From Pholiota molesta (lineage: Eukaryota > Basidiomycota > Agaricomycetes > Agaricales > Strophariaceae): DNA of 64,000 nucleotides. The notes under the pieces are model-generated. The model was given only the letters and a program-made list of their open reading frames with translations, did no database searches and was not told where the DNA came from. Shown in pieces: positions 52,718-63,847 of the stretch. The stretch is taken from assembly GCA_014925825.1 (NCBI GenBank), contig JACGCK010000006.1:186001-250000 (forward strand), in the 5' to 3' direction. Each line of letters opens with the position of its first letter. Position 1 is the stretch's first letter. A program made the translations under genes and the position numbers.

Positions 52718-54121
52718 ATGCGTACGTTTTTGCTCCTTCAAAGTGGCCATTGACTGACGCTTCTCAATTGGCCAGGCCTAATCATTCGTGAGGATCCTCA
52801 GACCGTTGGCGATTACATCGCAAACTATGTTTGCAAGAGGTTGATTTAATCTCAACTGGACTTTGTGTCTTGACTTTGACCTACCAAATTCTTGAAGAAT
52901 CAATGAGTTTGCTCCTACACCGACGCGGCCTTTCGTCTTAGGGCTGCCAACAGGCTCATCCCCAATACCCACATACAAGGCCCTTATTGCTTTGGTGAAG
53001 GAGAAGAAACTGTCGTAAGTGTTGCTTTGTATGCTCGTTGTGATAGTCGGTAACCTCTTTACAGTTTCCAGAATGTTGTGACCTTCAATATGGACGAATA
53101 CGTAGGACTTCCGCGCGACCATGGCGAATCTTACCATACGTTCATGTTCCGGGAGTTCTTCTCTCACAGTATGTTGAGATATTCTCCTCCTTTTCAACCC
53201 TAAACGTTAATCGCGTTAATCGCCATTACCCCCCCAGTCGATATTCCGCCCTCTCAAGTCAACCTTCTCGATGGAAATGCAGAGGATTTGATCGCGGAAT
53301 GCAATGCATACGAACAGCGCATCAAGAAATTTGGTGGTATCGAGCTTTTCTTAGGTGGAATTGGAGAGGATGGGCATATTGCATTCAACGCAAGTCGTAC
53401 TTCCTCTCTTCTTTCATCAAGCACATATAACAGATAATTATCTTTTGTAGGAGCCTGGTCAGCAAAACTCGTAGCATCACCCCCACAATTTAATTACTAA
53501 CTTTCCACGATTGTACTCAGGATCTTCACTTGCGTCTAGGACTAGGATCAAGACCCTTGCATACGATACAATTCTCGCCAATGCACGTTTCTTCAATAAC
53601 GACATCTCTGCTGTTCCTCGTATGGCTCTCACCGTTGGTGTCGCGACGGTCCTCGACGCGAGGGAAGTAGTAGTCGTAGTCACTGGTCAACGAAAGGCTC
53701 TAGCACTCAGCAAAGCCATCGGTAAGTTCATTAATTATTACTGACGTTACAACATATCTAAATCAACTGGTTTTATTTTCTCAGAGGAGGGCGTCAATCA
53801 CTTGGTAAACTATATCTTTAGGCCCACTATCAGGTGAAGTTTTACTTATATTCCGGTCCACAGTGGACACTTTCTGCTCTTCAATTACACCCCTGGGCTC
53901 TGATCGTAACCGATGAGGATGCAACTGCAGGTGAGCTTGCCGCAAATTTATCTTTATACCCGTTCTTATGATACACACTACCATATCAACCAGAACTTCA
54001 CGTGAAAACCGTGAAATACTTTAAGTCGATCGAACGCGTGCAAGATGAAGTTGAACGTACCCAAACAGAACTGAAGGCTAGAGAAAAAGTAAGAGAAGAG
54101 CAACGCGGAATTTTAGAGTAG
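52718..54121 (+). CDS. nag1: Glucosamine-6-phosphate deaminase (NagB family)
   Basis: Converts glucosamine-6-phosphate to fructose-6-phosphate and ammonia, the last step of GlcNAc/chitin breakdown. The coding start is a 4-nt exon (ATG C, 52718-52721) before a GTACGT donor; splicing gives [20 protein letters not shown], the normal family start. Then [20 protein letters not shown] (phosphate-binding), [20 protein letters not shown] (catalytic base Asp), [20 protein letters not shown] with the active-site His and Glu, and [40 protein letters not shown]. The C-terminal helix [18 protein letters not shown] ends at TAG 54119-54121. The intron splitting HIAFN|EPG has a GC donor at 53390. About nine introns. 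No other GlcNAc catabolic genes are adjacent in this window. Confidence 0.94.
53390..53450 (+). other. GC-AG intron in the deaminase gene
   Basis: The frame IAFN|EPGSS, invariant in NagB enzymes, requires a donor at GCAAGT (53390) and acceptor TTGTAG ending 53450 (61 nt). The nearby GTCGTA would give a wrong sequence. The donor matches the known GC-AG consensus. Confidence 0.8.
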
Positions 54122-54786
54122 ATGCATGTAAGTTGGTCTGATCCTTGTATTGTACAATACATCGCTTCCGGGCCTGGGATGGTCTCACATACTGAGCAAT
54201 ATAGGGGTTTACATGTACCAACGAAATATCGATCCACCCATCTGAAGTCGTAAAAAGTGGTCGTGGCATTGCTAGAGTCCGGAGTCGATGCTTGAGCTAC
54301 CAATTAACTTTCTTCTTCGTCGGTCTTAGGACCGACACACAAAAAACCCTATTGGCCATAAACGCAGAAGGTCGTTAATTCCAGCCTCCATATCTACGCC
54401 AAATATTCACTAGACGCATCTCGAGAAGTCCACAATTTACGTTTTTCCTTTAACAAACGCCAGCGGGTAAGTTTGCATGTTTGGCGTAGCGCACGACGTT
54501 TAGACCCATATTGATTGGCATGAACAGGACACCGAACGGAAGACAACCCATCTGGCCTGAGATCAGCCGTAGTGACCCCGCTAATGATTTACGATATACT
54601 ATGTACGTCTGCACGCCACTTTTCCCGATGTGTATCTTTGGGAAAAATTGCCATTCAGATAGAAGCCATGTCTTAAATGACAGTTGTCTTGTCGTGAGAT
54701 AGCACTAACCATGTGTAATCTGGGATTTTGGGTTTCGTTATAAATCGTCCCTACTTCTGCTCTAGGATCCCTTGTTCCTCATTACA
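54122..54786. other. Intergenic region upstream of the P450
   Basis: 665 bp holding the deaminase 3' end and the P450 promoter. Short frames in both strands lack support. Only the TATA-like site near 54739 is notable. Confidence 0.5.
54739..54745 (+). promoter_or_regulatory. TATA box of the P450 gene
   Basis: TATAAAT, 48 bp upstream of the ATG at 54787. Confidence 0.5.
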
Positions 54787-56957
54787 ATGGGCCTGATCTC
54801 AGTGATCCTTTCTTTTTCTGCTCCATTCCTCTTAGCGTTCTTGCTCAAAAACATCTTCGCTGTCTTATGGAATAAGCAAAAGCATGGCCCATATCCTCCG
54901 GACCAAAACCATTACCTATCATCGGGAATATGCTCGATCTTCCCACAGATAATCAAGGAGAGGAATACATGAATCGGAGCAAGAAATATACAGTCAGATT
55001 GATTCCACTTTCCTAGAAGTAGTAACTAACGGAAGCGAGTAGGTGATATTGTATTTGCGAGTGCCTTTGGAACCAATATCCTCATCCTCAATAAACAGAA
55101 AGACGCGGAGGAACTCTTCGACAGGCGAGCTCGGATATATTCTGATAGACCTTCGATACCCATCACTCCTTTGTGAGTATTAAGTAAAATCCCTCTGAAG
55201 TCTTATCCAGTATTCATCCTGGAGATGGACTCAACTTTTAGGCTGGGATGGGAAGGCATGGTTCTCTGTTACCATATGGGAATTATTGGCGACTCTGCAG
55301 AAAGATATGCCAGCAGCATTTTGACAAAGAAGCCGCCAAAAAATATCAACTCATTATACTCAAAAAGGTCCATCGAATGTTAGTAGACCTATTAGACCCT
55401 CAGAACCTTAATTATCACAACAAAATGTACGTTTGCCATGAAGATGTATTCGGCAGAACAGCTTTGCTAACTATGCAAAAGGCTCGCTGTATCAATCACA
55501 GTGACTATGATGTATGGGTATCAGGCAAAATCGATTGACGATCCGTTGATCCATGCAGCAGATGAGAGCCTTCGTCTGGGCGGTAGCTTGCTAACACCCG
55601 AAGCATCTCATATTAACATTCTCCTCATACTCAGATTTATCCCTGCGTGGTTCCCTGGAGCATCGTCTCGCAAGCTTGCTGCAGAAACGTTGAGTCCGAC
55701 GACAATGATGCAGGAATCTATGGAGGAATTCGTGGAAAGAGCAGTGGTAAGCGCTATCATGCACTCTCTGGAGTTTTTTTTTTTTTAGTAGGAGATGATT
55801 TACAATGATTTTTGAATAAGGCAGATGGAACGCATATACCGTCACTCGTTTCGGATTTTCTGGAGAGGCAAACAATATCCAAAGCTTCTGAAGAAGAAAA
55901 AGAGCTGTGGCTGACGTCGCATTGACGACATATGGTGGTAAGTAAACAATTCGCCCTTACCCACATCTGTTGAACGACTTTCCTTATCTTCCCTATTGCA
56001 GCTGCCGCCGATACCGTACGTACACATCTCAAGCGCAGAAACAGCTCTTATATGTTTTCTGTGTAGACCATATCAGCAACTGCAACATTTTTCTATCTGA
56101 TGGCAGTCAATTCAATATTCAAAAGAGAGCACAAAGGGAAATTGATCAGGATATCGGCTCTACACGTCTTCCAGATTTTGAAGATATGCCATCTCTTCCG
56201 TATGTTGATGCGATATACCGTGAAGTTCTGCGAGGTCCGGTGGCAACAATCGCTTCATTTGGGTGCTCCGCCAATGCTCCGCATTCTCTTACCGAAGATG
56301 ATTATTACAAAGGATATTTCATACCCAAAGGTGATGCATATGTCATTGATATTCTCAATTATCTAACGTTCCAGCGATATATAGGAAGGTCCTCGAAGGG
56401 GAGGGACAGGGGAGCAGGGGCAAAGGTTAAAAAACAAAGGAGACATTTGGTTCGTGGTACTATATTCACCGCGTCCAGTCTTGGTTATTTCTCATAATCA
56501 TGAAGGGCAAGGACGCATGACGAGAATGTATATCCTGACCCATACACTGTCGAGCCTGACGAAATCTTGAAGAAGATGGGCAACTGAGCGCCATTGACCA
56601 TGTATTTGGGTATGGGTATGGGCGAAGGTAAATATGCAATTATATTGGTGGAATCGGAAATGCTCAAGGTGACTGCGGCAGAATATGTGTCGGAAAACAC
56701 GTCGCAAGCTCGATTGTGAGTTAGTTTCTTTTGGTTGTTGATTGTGCGAGATCCCAGAGCTAGAGCCCAAATTCCAATGTCCTCAAATGCAAAGGCTATG
56801 GGCGACGATGGCATCAGTCCTTGCTTGCTTTGAAATAGGAAAGGACACAGACGAATTCGGGAATGAAATTGAAGTGAACGATGAATATTTTACCGATGGT
56901 CTGTCTACTCACTATGAAAACTTCAAAACCAAATTATGCTCAGCTCGATTCTGGTAA
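54787..56957 (+). CDS. Cytochrome P450 monooxygenase, frame interrupted
   Basis: Membrane-anchored P450. ATG 54787 gives the N-terminal helix MGLISVILSFSAPFLLAFLL, then KHGPYPP and, after a one-base break near 54898-54902, the hinge GPKPLPIIGNMLDLPTDNQG. The C-helix WRLCRKICQQHF, I-helix AAADTTISATATFFYLMAVN (across an intron near 56010-56070), ExxR region LPYVDAIYREVLR, TEDDYYKGYFIPKG and heme loop FGYGYGRRICVGKHVA (across an intron near 56605-56695, cysteine present) are all recognisable. The C-terminus is LWATMASVLACFEIGKDTDE, stop 56955-56957. Further breaks lie near 55897-55901, 56114-56115 and 56559; each is repaired by one base in an A run. The region around 56380-56500 is also poorly resolved. 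It could be a pseudogene, but intact motifs and the window-wide pattern suggest assembly errors. Substrate unknown. Confidence 0.8.
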
Positions 56958-57412
56958 TGAAGACACAAGAGGCCCTTTAAATGCTCCATTAAGCCTCGAG
57001 CATCGATTACAACTTCGCCGAGAAGAATAGTGGCTTCTGGGGTCCATCTTTATAATGAGTTGAGGGGTGCAATTCAAGTAGAGAACTCACCGAATTGGTC
57101 ACATTAAGTTCGACTTATGTACAGTAGTAACAGTATACTACCACATCCTTCAAACATCCTTACAATTTATTTAATGCAAAGTTACATTGCGTCGCGTCGC
57201 GTCAAACACATTGATCAGTATACCACGTGACCTTTAAAAAGTATGTCACTCACCGCGTTGAAGCCGAGGCCAACTATACTTGCACCAACTTAGACTTTAC
57301 TTGCAAGTCCAACTCTCCAACACTCCTCTCTGCTATCCAATTCCGACGTTTTGTACGGATTAACAACTTCAAACGTCGACCGTCGTCTCAAATATCCTCC
57401 ATATGATGTTGT
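56958..57412. other. Intergenic region upstream of the Mtf2-like gene
   Basis: 455 bp without recognised gene. It contains GCGTCGCGTCGCGTC at 57189-57203, a short tandem of GCGTC, in the promoter of the next gene. Confidence 0.5.
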
Positions 57413-58654
57413 CTCGATGCCACTTACCTCCACATTTCTCAAAAGCAGCTTCAACCTGTAAGGCATTAAGTCCAACATTTCGATTTTCATTCTGACGTTC
57501 TTTTTGTAGCATTTTTGGCAGCCTGTTCGGCTTCAACAGCGTCTATCGGGAACTATAGCACCTCATCCTCTTCATTGCATTCCAGCGAACCACAAAGAAA
57601 AGAGCCAGCCGGACATATTCCGTACGTGTTGAAAGCTGAATTGAACGCCTTCGTCTCTGACTCCTCATTCTGACAGCCGCTACTTACAAGATATCGATGA
57701 ATCAACAATTCCCACTACAAGGGGCTCACGCCAAAAGCCAATAATTCCCTTCTCTGCTGATTCTACTCCGAAGCCGCGACAAACCATGACAGAACGTGAA
57801 ACCAAAGTCCTCACCGACATGCTGGACCTGATTTTCGCTTCGAATGACGAACCCACAGTACATCAGCTCTTAAAGCCACCACGACGCAACCCGAACCGCA
57901 AGGTGCGGTTGGCCCCGTGCAAGTAGATGACCTATTCGACCGCCTGCGTCGACTCAGCAGAAGAAAATCCACCTATAAAGCCCGTGCTGCAACTGCGGAA
58001 ATGTTCGACTTGAAGAAAGAACAAATGAACAGCTGTAAGAGCGATCAGGAGCTGCTGCAGTGGGCTGCTCGAGAGGTCTTCGAGGAATCTGTGAGGTACG
58101 AAAAGGCAGCTAAACAAGCCGTCGCTGAAGCTGCCGAGGCAGGCAGTAAGCAGAAAAGTGCACCACCACTCCAATCTCCTATTTACCCACAGATGATTGC
58201 TCACCTCATGCGAACGTTTCGCGAACAATATCGTGATCCCAATCTCGCGCTGTACATCTTCAACCATGCGCAAAAACTCTCCATTGTCTCCTATACTTTC
58301 GGCTGTTCGACAGAGGCGTATAACGAACTTATAGAAACACGGTGGTCGTGTTTCAAAGATCTAAGGGGGGTTATGGACGCTCTCAACGAAATGTCCGTGA
58401 ACGCGGTTCCAATTAATAGCCAAACCCATTCGTTAGTGGACCGGATACGACTGGAGTTCGGCAAAGATGCTTCCCTCAAGCAGACCGAGAATTCCAAACT
58501 CCTAACGACTATTGAAGACACGCTAAGTCGAATGGCCAGTGGGAAGGATACCAGTCATATAGGCTTAAACGCCTGGAAGAGCAAAGTTGCGGAGGATGAT
58601 GGTGATGGCTTTGACGACTGGACGAAATCGTCTTTGATGAAGTTTAATCCGTAA
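57413..58654 (+). CDS. Mtf2-like C-terminal domain mitochondrial protein
   Basis: Resembles fungal Mtf2/Nam1-type proteins that act in mitochondrial mRNA processing and translation. ATG 57413 gives MMLSRCHLPPHFSKAAST, a basic, Ser-rich start suitable as a mitochondrial presequence. After two introns come GSRQKPIIPFSADSTPKPRQ and TKVLTDMLDLIFASNDE. At the AA of 57850-57851 the frame breaks; one extra base restores STSALKATTTQPEPQG and VQVDDLFDRLRRLSRRKST. The conserved C-terminal domain is continuous: CKSDQELLQWAAREVFEESV, YPQMIAHLMRTFREQYRDPN, LALYIFNHAQKLSIVSYTFG, CSTEAYNELIETRWSCFKDL. It ends DDWTKSSLMKFNP, stop 58652-58654. Family assignment rests on my memory of the domain pattern, so moderate confidence. 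Confidence 0.7.
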
Positions 58655-58815
58655 AAGTGCGGGGCCGATATGCTAGATGATTTTGTATATAATTCTCGGA
58701 TATCAAACTATGGTATATTCAACTAAGGTAGAAATATTTGTCAGAAATGTAATCGAAGGGAGATTCCGTCCAAAAGATACATGTAAAAATATGCTTAGAA
58801 AGCCCAAGCTAGAGG

Positions 58816-61800
58816 TCACCGGTCTCGGCGTTTGGATCGATTTCTATGCTTCTTGGGAACCGGGATATTGGCAACGGCACCTAAGCCATGGGCAGGCTTG
58901 TAATCATCGTCCACTTCGTCGCAATGCAGATGAAGTAATAAATTGTACACGAATATTTGCTCGTACCTGTGAGGAGTCAGGTGAACCAAAGCAAGAAAGG
59001 AACAATGAGAATGTCGACTTACTGCGCATTTGTGAAAACCACAGCCATAGATTCTGAATTACAACGCAACAAGTTAGGAGCCATTACCAAAGCTAAGTTG
59101 GCTGGTGTCATTTTCGTTACGACTTGAGTGCGATCTTCAAGGAACAACTGAAGGAAGCTAATGACAAAAAGTACCACACGGCGATTGATGGTGGGGAGGC
59201 GCTCCACGATTTGAATGCATGCTTCTGGATCTTTTGAGTTCTGGATGCATTCGTTGTACAACTCTTCCGGTATAAGGGATCGCATAGCTCACGCAACCAT
59301 GATTCATGAGCGATGCCAGGACGTGCGGATCGTCCACGCTGTCAAGGGTGTAGTATCCTCGATCGATGCGAAGCTTCAGCCCAGACACCGAGTCATTATC
59401 ACCTGGGACGCGGAAGATACCCTCGGCTTTGGTGCCACCGAGCGCCAGAATTCCGTCCGCAAGAAAGGAAGGATGATGGGTATTTTCTGGTGAGGATAGT
59501 TACGTTCTTGCAGCCTGATGATAGCATCTAAAGATTCCCCAAAAGTAGAAGGATTAAAGGCAGCATCCTAGTCATAGTAGTTAATTATACGTAGTCTCCA
59601 ACTGAACAAAGTCACGAAGATCTATAGTCCACTCAAGTCCACTCACCGATGCGGTTTCAATTTCTGCGATCATAGGAGGCTTTCCCCTCGGACCCTTCTT
59701 TGAAATTGAACTGAGCCGGCGTAAACAATATTTAGCCATAACATCAACTCTGCCCTCCTGTTGATTGGTGTGGTTCTGAATGAACATTTGGAGGTATGTT
59801 TCAAAATTCTTCGACGGTGGGAATGTGATAAGCAGCACACAGAGAAGTTGCCACCCTTTGAAGATACTTTCTCTGTTATAGGATAAATTGTTTGAATCGG
59901 AATGATTATGTGAGGATGACTCACTTGCTTGGATTATTCGTCAACTGTTTCATCAACTGGCAATAGATTTCATCCCGCAACTCGCCATGTTTGAGGCCTT
60001 CACTGAGTAGCCACCTTTCCTCCTCCAAAATACCAATGGCATGGGTTGATAATGATGTAGTCGAAGCATTGAAAGAATTGATCAGAGTAACATGGTTGTC
60101 AGCCTGCAAACGGACGTTGACAGGTTTTTCACGCTCCCGATCTCCCATGATATGTTGGATGACCTTGAAAACTTTGACTGCATCTTTCTGCAAAGTGCTT
60201 TTTAGCACAAGGAGCGGAGAGGAAAGAGGTGCCTGTAAGTGCAGAACACATGATTGTTGTAAGTCGGAGAGCAGTGAGAGAAAAAAGGAAATATACCTTC
60301 TGCCATGTCATCAGCTGCGCGACTGGAACTCTTCTTCTGAATATGAAGCCTGTTCGATGAGTCGAAAAATATTGTCTAGCATAATGGGACTCTGAAAACT
60401 GCTGAATATCTGTAGCAAGAGCATGAGGGAGGATCGGATAAGTCCTACAGAAAGTCATCAGAACATCTTCTTTGACCATTAGGAAATCATTTACCCAGAG
60501 GTGAGAGTGGCTACAGATGCCCCTGGAAACAAAAACCCTGCCGAACTTTCAACTGATATTGGTTTACCAGTTGCTCTGTTTTTGACAGGGCTCATTTGTA
60601 AGGTGGCGGCTGTCAAATGGGTAAAGATATTTAGCACGTAGTAGAATCCGTACTGTGGTTATCTCTACCAGGATTGAGTATAGGACCACTGATTCCTTTG
60701 CCGCCAACCGTAGGACGATGCTTTGGAGTCTCTGGGACAGGACGTGACGGCGAAGGTGGAACATCTCGAATCCTGCTCATCATGGGTGTCAGTAGCAGAT
60801 CATCCTTGGATAGGACAGATCCAATGTTATAACTTTCAATTGTCGATGTTTCGTTGAAATGCTTGGGGATGGTACCGTGCCCACTTTCCGAATGGGAAGT
60901 AGAAAGAATTTCCAATGCAGCAGCTAAACTTTGAGGCTTTTGGGCGCGATGCGATGTATACGTAGATGACTTTGATCTTGGGCGAGTAGGTGATTCTGGG
61001 TCTCGTGTCGGTGGCTCGTTCCTCGATCTCCTGCCAGGAGAATCATTGTCTGTGGGGACGCTCAATCGATCTTTGCTATCGTCTTTGAATGAAGCAATGG
61101 AGGAGCACTGGCGATAGAAGGCGGCGATGAGTGGTCTGTAGCGTTTGGAGAGCCGGGAATAGGGGATAATTGGACACTGATGGCATTGTGTCGTTTCGAC
61201 ATAGAAGAATAATTATGTGTAGTTGGTTCGCTGGATATAGATTTTCGTATAGGATTTTTGATGCCATTAGTTTGATGAGATTCATTTGGTTGAACAGATA
61301 AATGATTGGGATCCTTAGATAAAGTCTGTAGTTCCCTTCAATTACAAACACAGCTTCTGCCAATAATGCTACGCACTTTATTGTTGGTAATAGGCATCAA
61401 TTTAGAGAAGTGGTCGAATGTAGTTTGTGACAGGCGGCGACCAGCAGCACTATTCTGAAAGAAAAAATAAATTGATATTGACATTCATACGACTTTGAAA
61501 ATGCATTGGGAGAGGTCTAGCACACCTGGAGGATACCCAATGGAATAACGAAGCCAGATGGTCGTTCCCATTTCGTTTCACCCGTCTTCGTTTGATAATA
61601 GTAGGGAAGTCCACCTCGAGACTCGTCGCTGAGCTCCCACCATTCTCCTTCTTCGCTAGGAGGCAGTCTATGGAAAAAGATGAGTCGCATCATACCATAT
61701 CAATAGACCACGGAACATACACAAAGGTGCCAACAGGGGGATCCCAGCTAACTTGACCAGTGGCTGGACAAGCAAAGAACGATGTCTGGCTCTATTGACT

Positions 61801-62115
61801 TTAAGCATTAGAATGGACCGACACGTGTATGGGTGGAGAAGATACCTGGGGATCCACTAGCGTAACCCAGAAATTTGACCCCCATGTCGCGTCGTCTCCA
61901 TCGTGGCCTGCAGGCGTTAGATTCAAAGTAGGACGCGTCGGCGACTTCAATGTGGACTGTCTCGAGGCTTGCTTTGGAGATATTCCTTTGGGAGAGGAAG
62001 TAGACGGTTGGCGAGCGATGGCCGGAGCAGATGCAGATGGCGGGGGTGTTAGAGAGGAGGGATCATGTTGTTTTGCGGGGATACTGGTACTGACGGTCAG
62101 TGGCATGAGGTGCAT
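58816..62115 (-). CDS. WW-WW-MyTH4-RhoGAP protein (ARHGAP39/Vilse-like)
   Basis: Predicted GTPase-activating protein for a Rho-family GTPase. ATG 62113-62115 gives MHLMPLTVSTSIPAKQHDPS, a Ser/Pro-rich start. Two WW domains follow: GSNFWVTLVDPQ with SFFACPATGQVSWDPPVGTF, and GEWWELSDESRGGLPYYYQT with KTGETKWERPSGF. A disordered region (RRSRNEPPTRDPESPTRPRS) leads to a MyTH4 domain: LLSEGLKHGELRDEIYCQLM, KQLTNNPSKES and GWQLLCVLLITFPPS. The RhoGAP domain has PIILPFLADGILALGGTKAE, the arginine finger in GIFRVPGDND, and VTKMTPANLALVMAPNLLRC. The last exon gives FVYNLLLHLHCDEVDDDYKP and a basic end, stop 58816-58818. Breaks at about 59303 and 59273, within the conserved WLRELCDPLIPEEL region, each look like one lost A. 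The domain order matches animal ARHGAP39. Confidence 0.87.
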
Positions 62116-62236
62116 GCAAATGCACGGGGTATCACTTAGAGGGTATTGGTCTAAAGGCACATAGTGGCTAAAATGAAACTGCAGCAGTCGCGCAGGCGGG
62201 CTGCAGGCCACATGCAGCCACTGATAAGATTAGATT

Positions 62237-63251
62237 CTATATCCGCCCCTTGGCGGCATCTACAAATCCTTTCAGCACTTCGACATCCCCGTTCCCCTCC
62301 TCAATGGACGCTCGACTCGTCCATATATCTGCGACATGCCATGGTATATATCACCCTCCCCTCCTCCCACAAATCCAGCTATTTCCTCCATTTCCCCCAC
62401 CCATCGATAAGCCTTAGGGATCATTGCGGGCACAGCGCGGGTGATCCGCTCCAGAAGTTCTGGCTGCGAGTCGCTGAGTTCTTGTAGCAGCGCCTCGCTC
62501 GTTGCAGGTGAGTTTGCGTGGGCAGCTAAAGTACATCGTAGTTCATGGCGATCCAGAAATTGAGCGTTTTATATGACATGCGCACCTAAAATGATCGTCG
62601 TGAACAGCCCTGTTAAGCCCTTGGAAATACCCTATGCAAAGCCTTTGAGCCATCTCTGCCTTCTCATAGAACCACGGGGAATAATAAACTGACGGCATAC
62701 GACATTTTCAAAGCACTGGCGCTTCCAATCCGTGAACCATCCCCGTTTAAGACCCTAACTTTGATGCCGCTCCCTCCGACGATATCCTCGAAGAGTTTCA
62801 AACCACGCTCGCTTCCAGGATCTGTTGATCCATAGAAAGTAGGGACATAGTTTCCGGAAGGTGGCCCTCCAATTATACATCCATCCAGAAAAGTAATCGG
62901 AGACGCCGTGATTAGCGTTGCGATATGCCTGATTGTGACCACGTTCACGGCATTGCAATCCGCAAAGACTAGCGGATTTTCAGGTAGCCTATTGGCTGAA
63001 TCATATTCTTTCAAGAGTCGCTCCGCAAAAGAAATCGCGTCGCGAGGCGGGATTATGCTTAACACGATGTCCGACTTGCGCACTATGTCGCTCCAAGAGG
63101 CGTCCACCATTCCGGCTTTTTTGGCTCGTTCTCGTGTCGCGTCTGACCGCCCTTCCAGGCTAGTGAGAACAATATTGCCGGCCTCTACTAGTTTGCGACC
63201 GACATTGGCCCCCATGGCTCCAGGTGCGATAACTGCGATAACATACGGCAT
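62237..63251 (-). CDS. 6-phosphogluconate dehydrogenase-like / DUF1932 NAD(P)-binding protein
   Basis: Beta-hydroxyacid dehydrogenase superfamily; substrate unknown. ATG 63249-63251 gives MPYVIAVIAPGAMGANVGRK, the Rossmann loop, then SDIVLSIIPPRDAISFAERL, LVFADCNAVNVVTIRHIATL, ITFLDGCIIGGPPSGNYVPT and GSGIKVRVLNGDGSRIGSAS, then a splice joining ALKMSYA to GISKGLTGLFTTIIL with its family lysine region. The C-terminal DUF1932-type helices read SPATSEALLQELSDSQPELL, RAVPAMIPKAYRWVGEMEE and GDIYHGMSQIYGRVER. A break near 62307 (GG) would, if repaired by one base, give IEEGNGDVEVLKGFVDAAKG and stop 62237-62239. An upstream in-frame ATG at 63287 is possible. Confidence 0.82.
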
Positions 63252-63531
63252 GTCGTGAGAGTGAGTGAGAGTATCAAGATCAAGCATCCGGCAAAGAATT
63301 ATAATTGTGCATATGTCGTGTGAAGACGTATATCGAGGGCTGGATGGCGCATCAATATACTATTCAAGACGACCTCCGACGCAATTTATGCAATCAGGTT
63401 TGGACTCGCAAACGTGTGGCGTTTGCGCTATGTTGAGAATACTGAGGGAGGAATGCCCGCTTCGAAAAGTCACCACAGCAACAATTTTTGCAGAGATACG
63501 CAACGGGTTTTAACAGTTATTCTAGGACTTA

Positions 63532-63827
63532 GTGGGAGATGCATGAAAATTTCCAAGGAGTAATCCATCACTTTTTCTAACAGGGGCCATGTAGAAGTAA
63601 GATGATCCTGGTAGTAAAAATGACAAAGTGACTTACTTTTTTTGGAAGACTTTGGTAGCCGGCAATTTACGCTGCAATGTACTCGATGCCAGAACCTTGA
63701 GTTTACCATCAAATAAGCGCGAGATTTTATCAAGCTTTCGTGGTCCAAGATCAAATTCAAGATATATTGCTGTAGTAAAAGAAACAAGTGGACTATACCT
63801 ATCAAGCCTGAATATCAGAATGGCCAT
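63532..63827 (-). CDS. Small hypothetical protein, low support
   Basis: Two exons joined in phase (intron of about 60 nt with GTAAGT donor) encode MAILIFRLDRYSPLVSFTTA, EFDLGPRKLDKISRLFDGKL, KVLASSTLQRKLPATKVFQK and SDGLLLGNFHASPTKS, stop 63532-63534. The sequence looks coding but I cannot name a family. It begins only 20 bp after the stop of the upstream partial gene on the same strand, which is unusually close for a fungal gene. It may really be part of that gene with an unrecognised splice. Confidence 0.35.
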
Positions 63828-63847
63828 AGATAATTTAGAATATGAAC

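Noticed and set aside
54787..56957. Calling the P450 a definite pseudogene
   Set aside because: Frame breaks of the same one-base-loss type occur in conserved housekeeping genes throughout the window, so they are weak evidence of decay.
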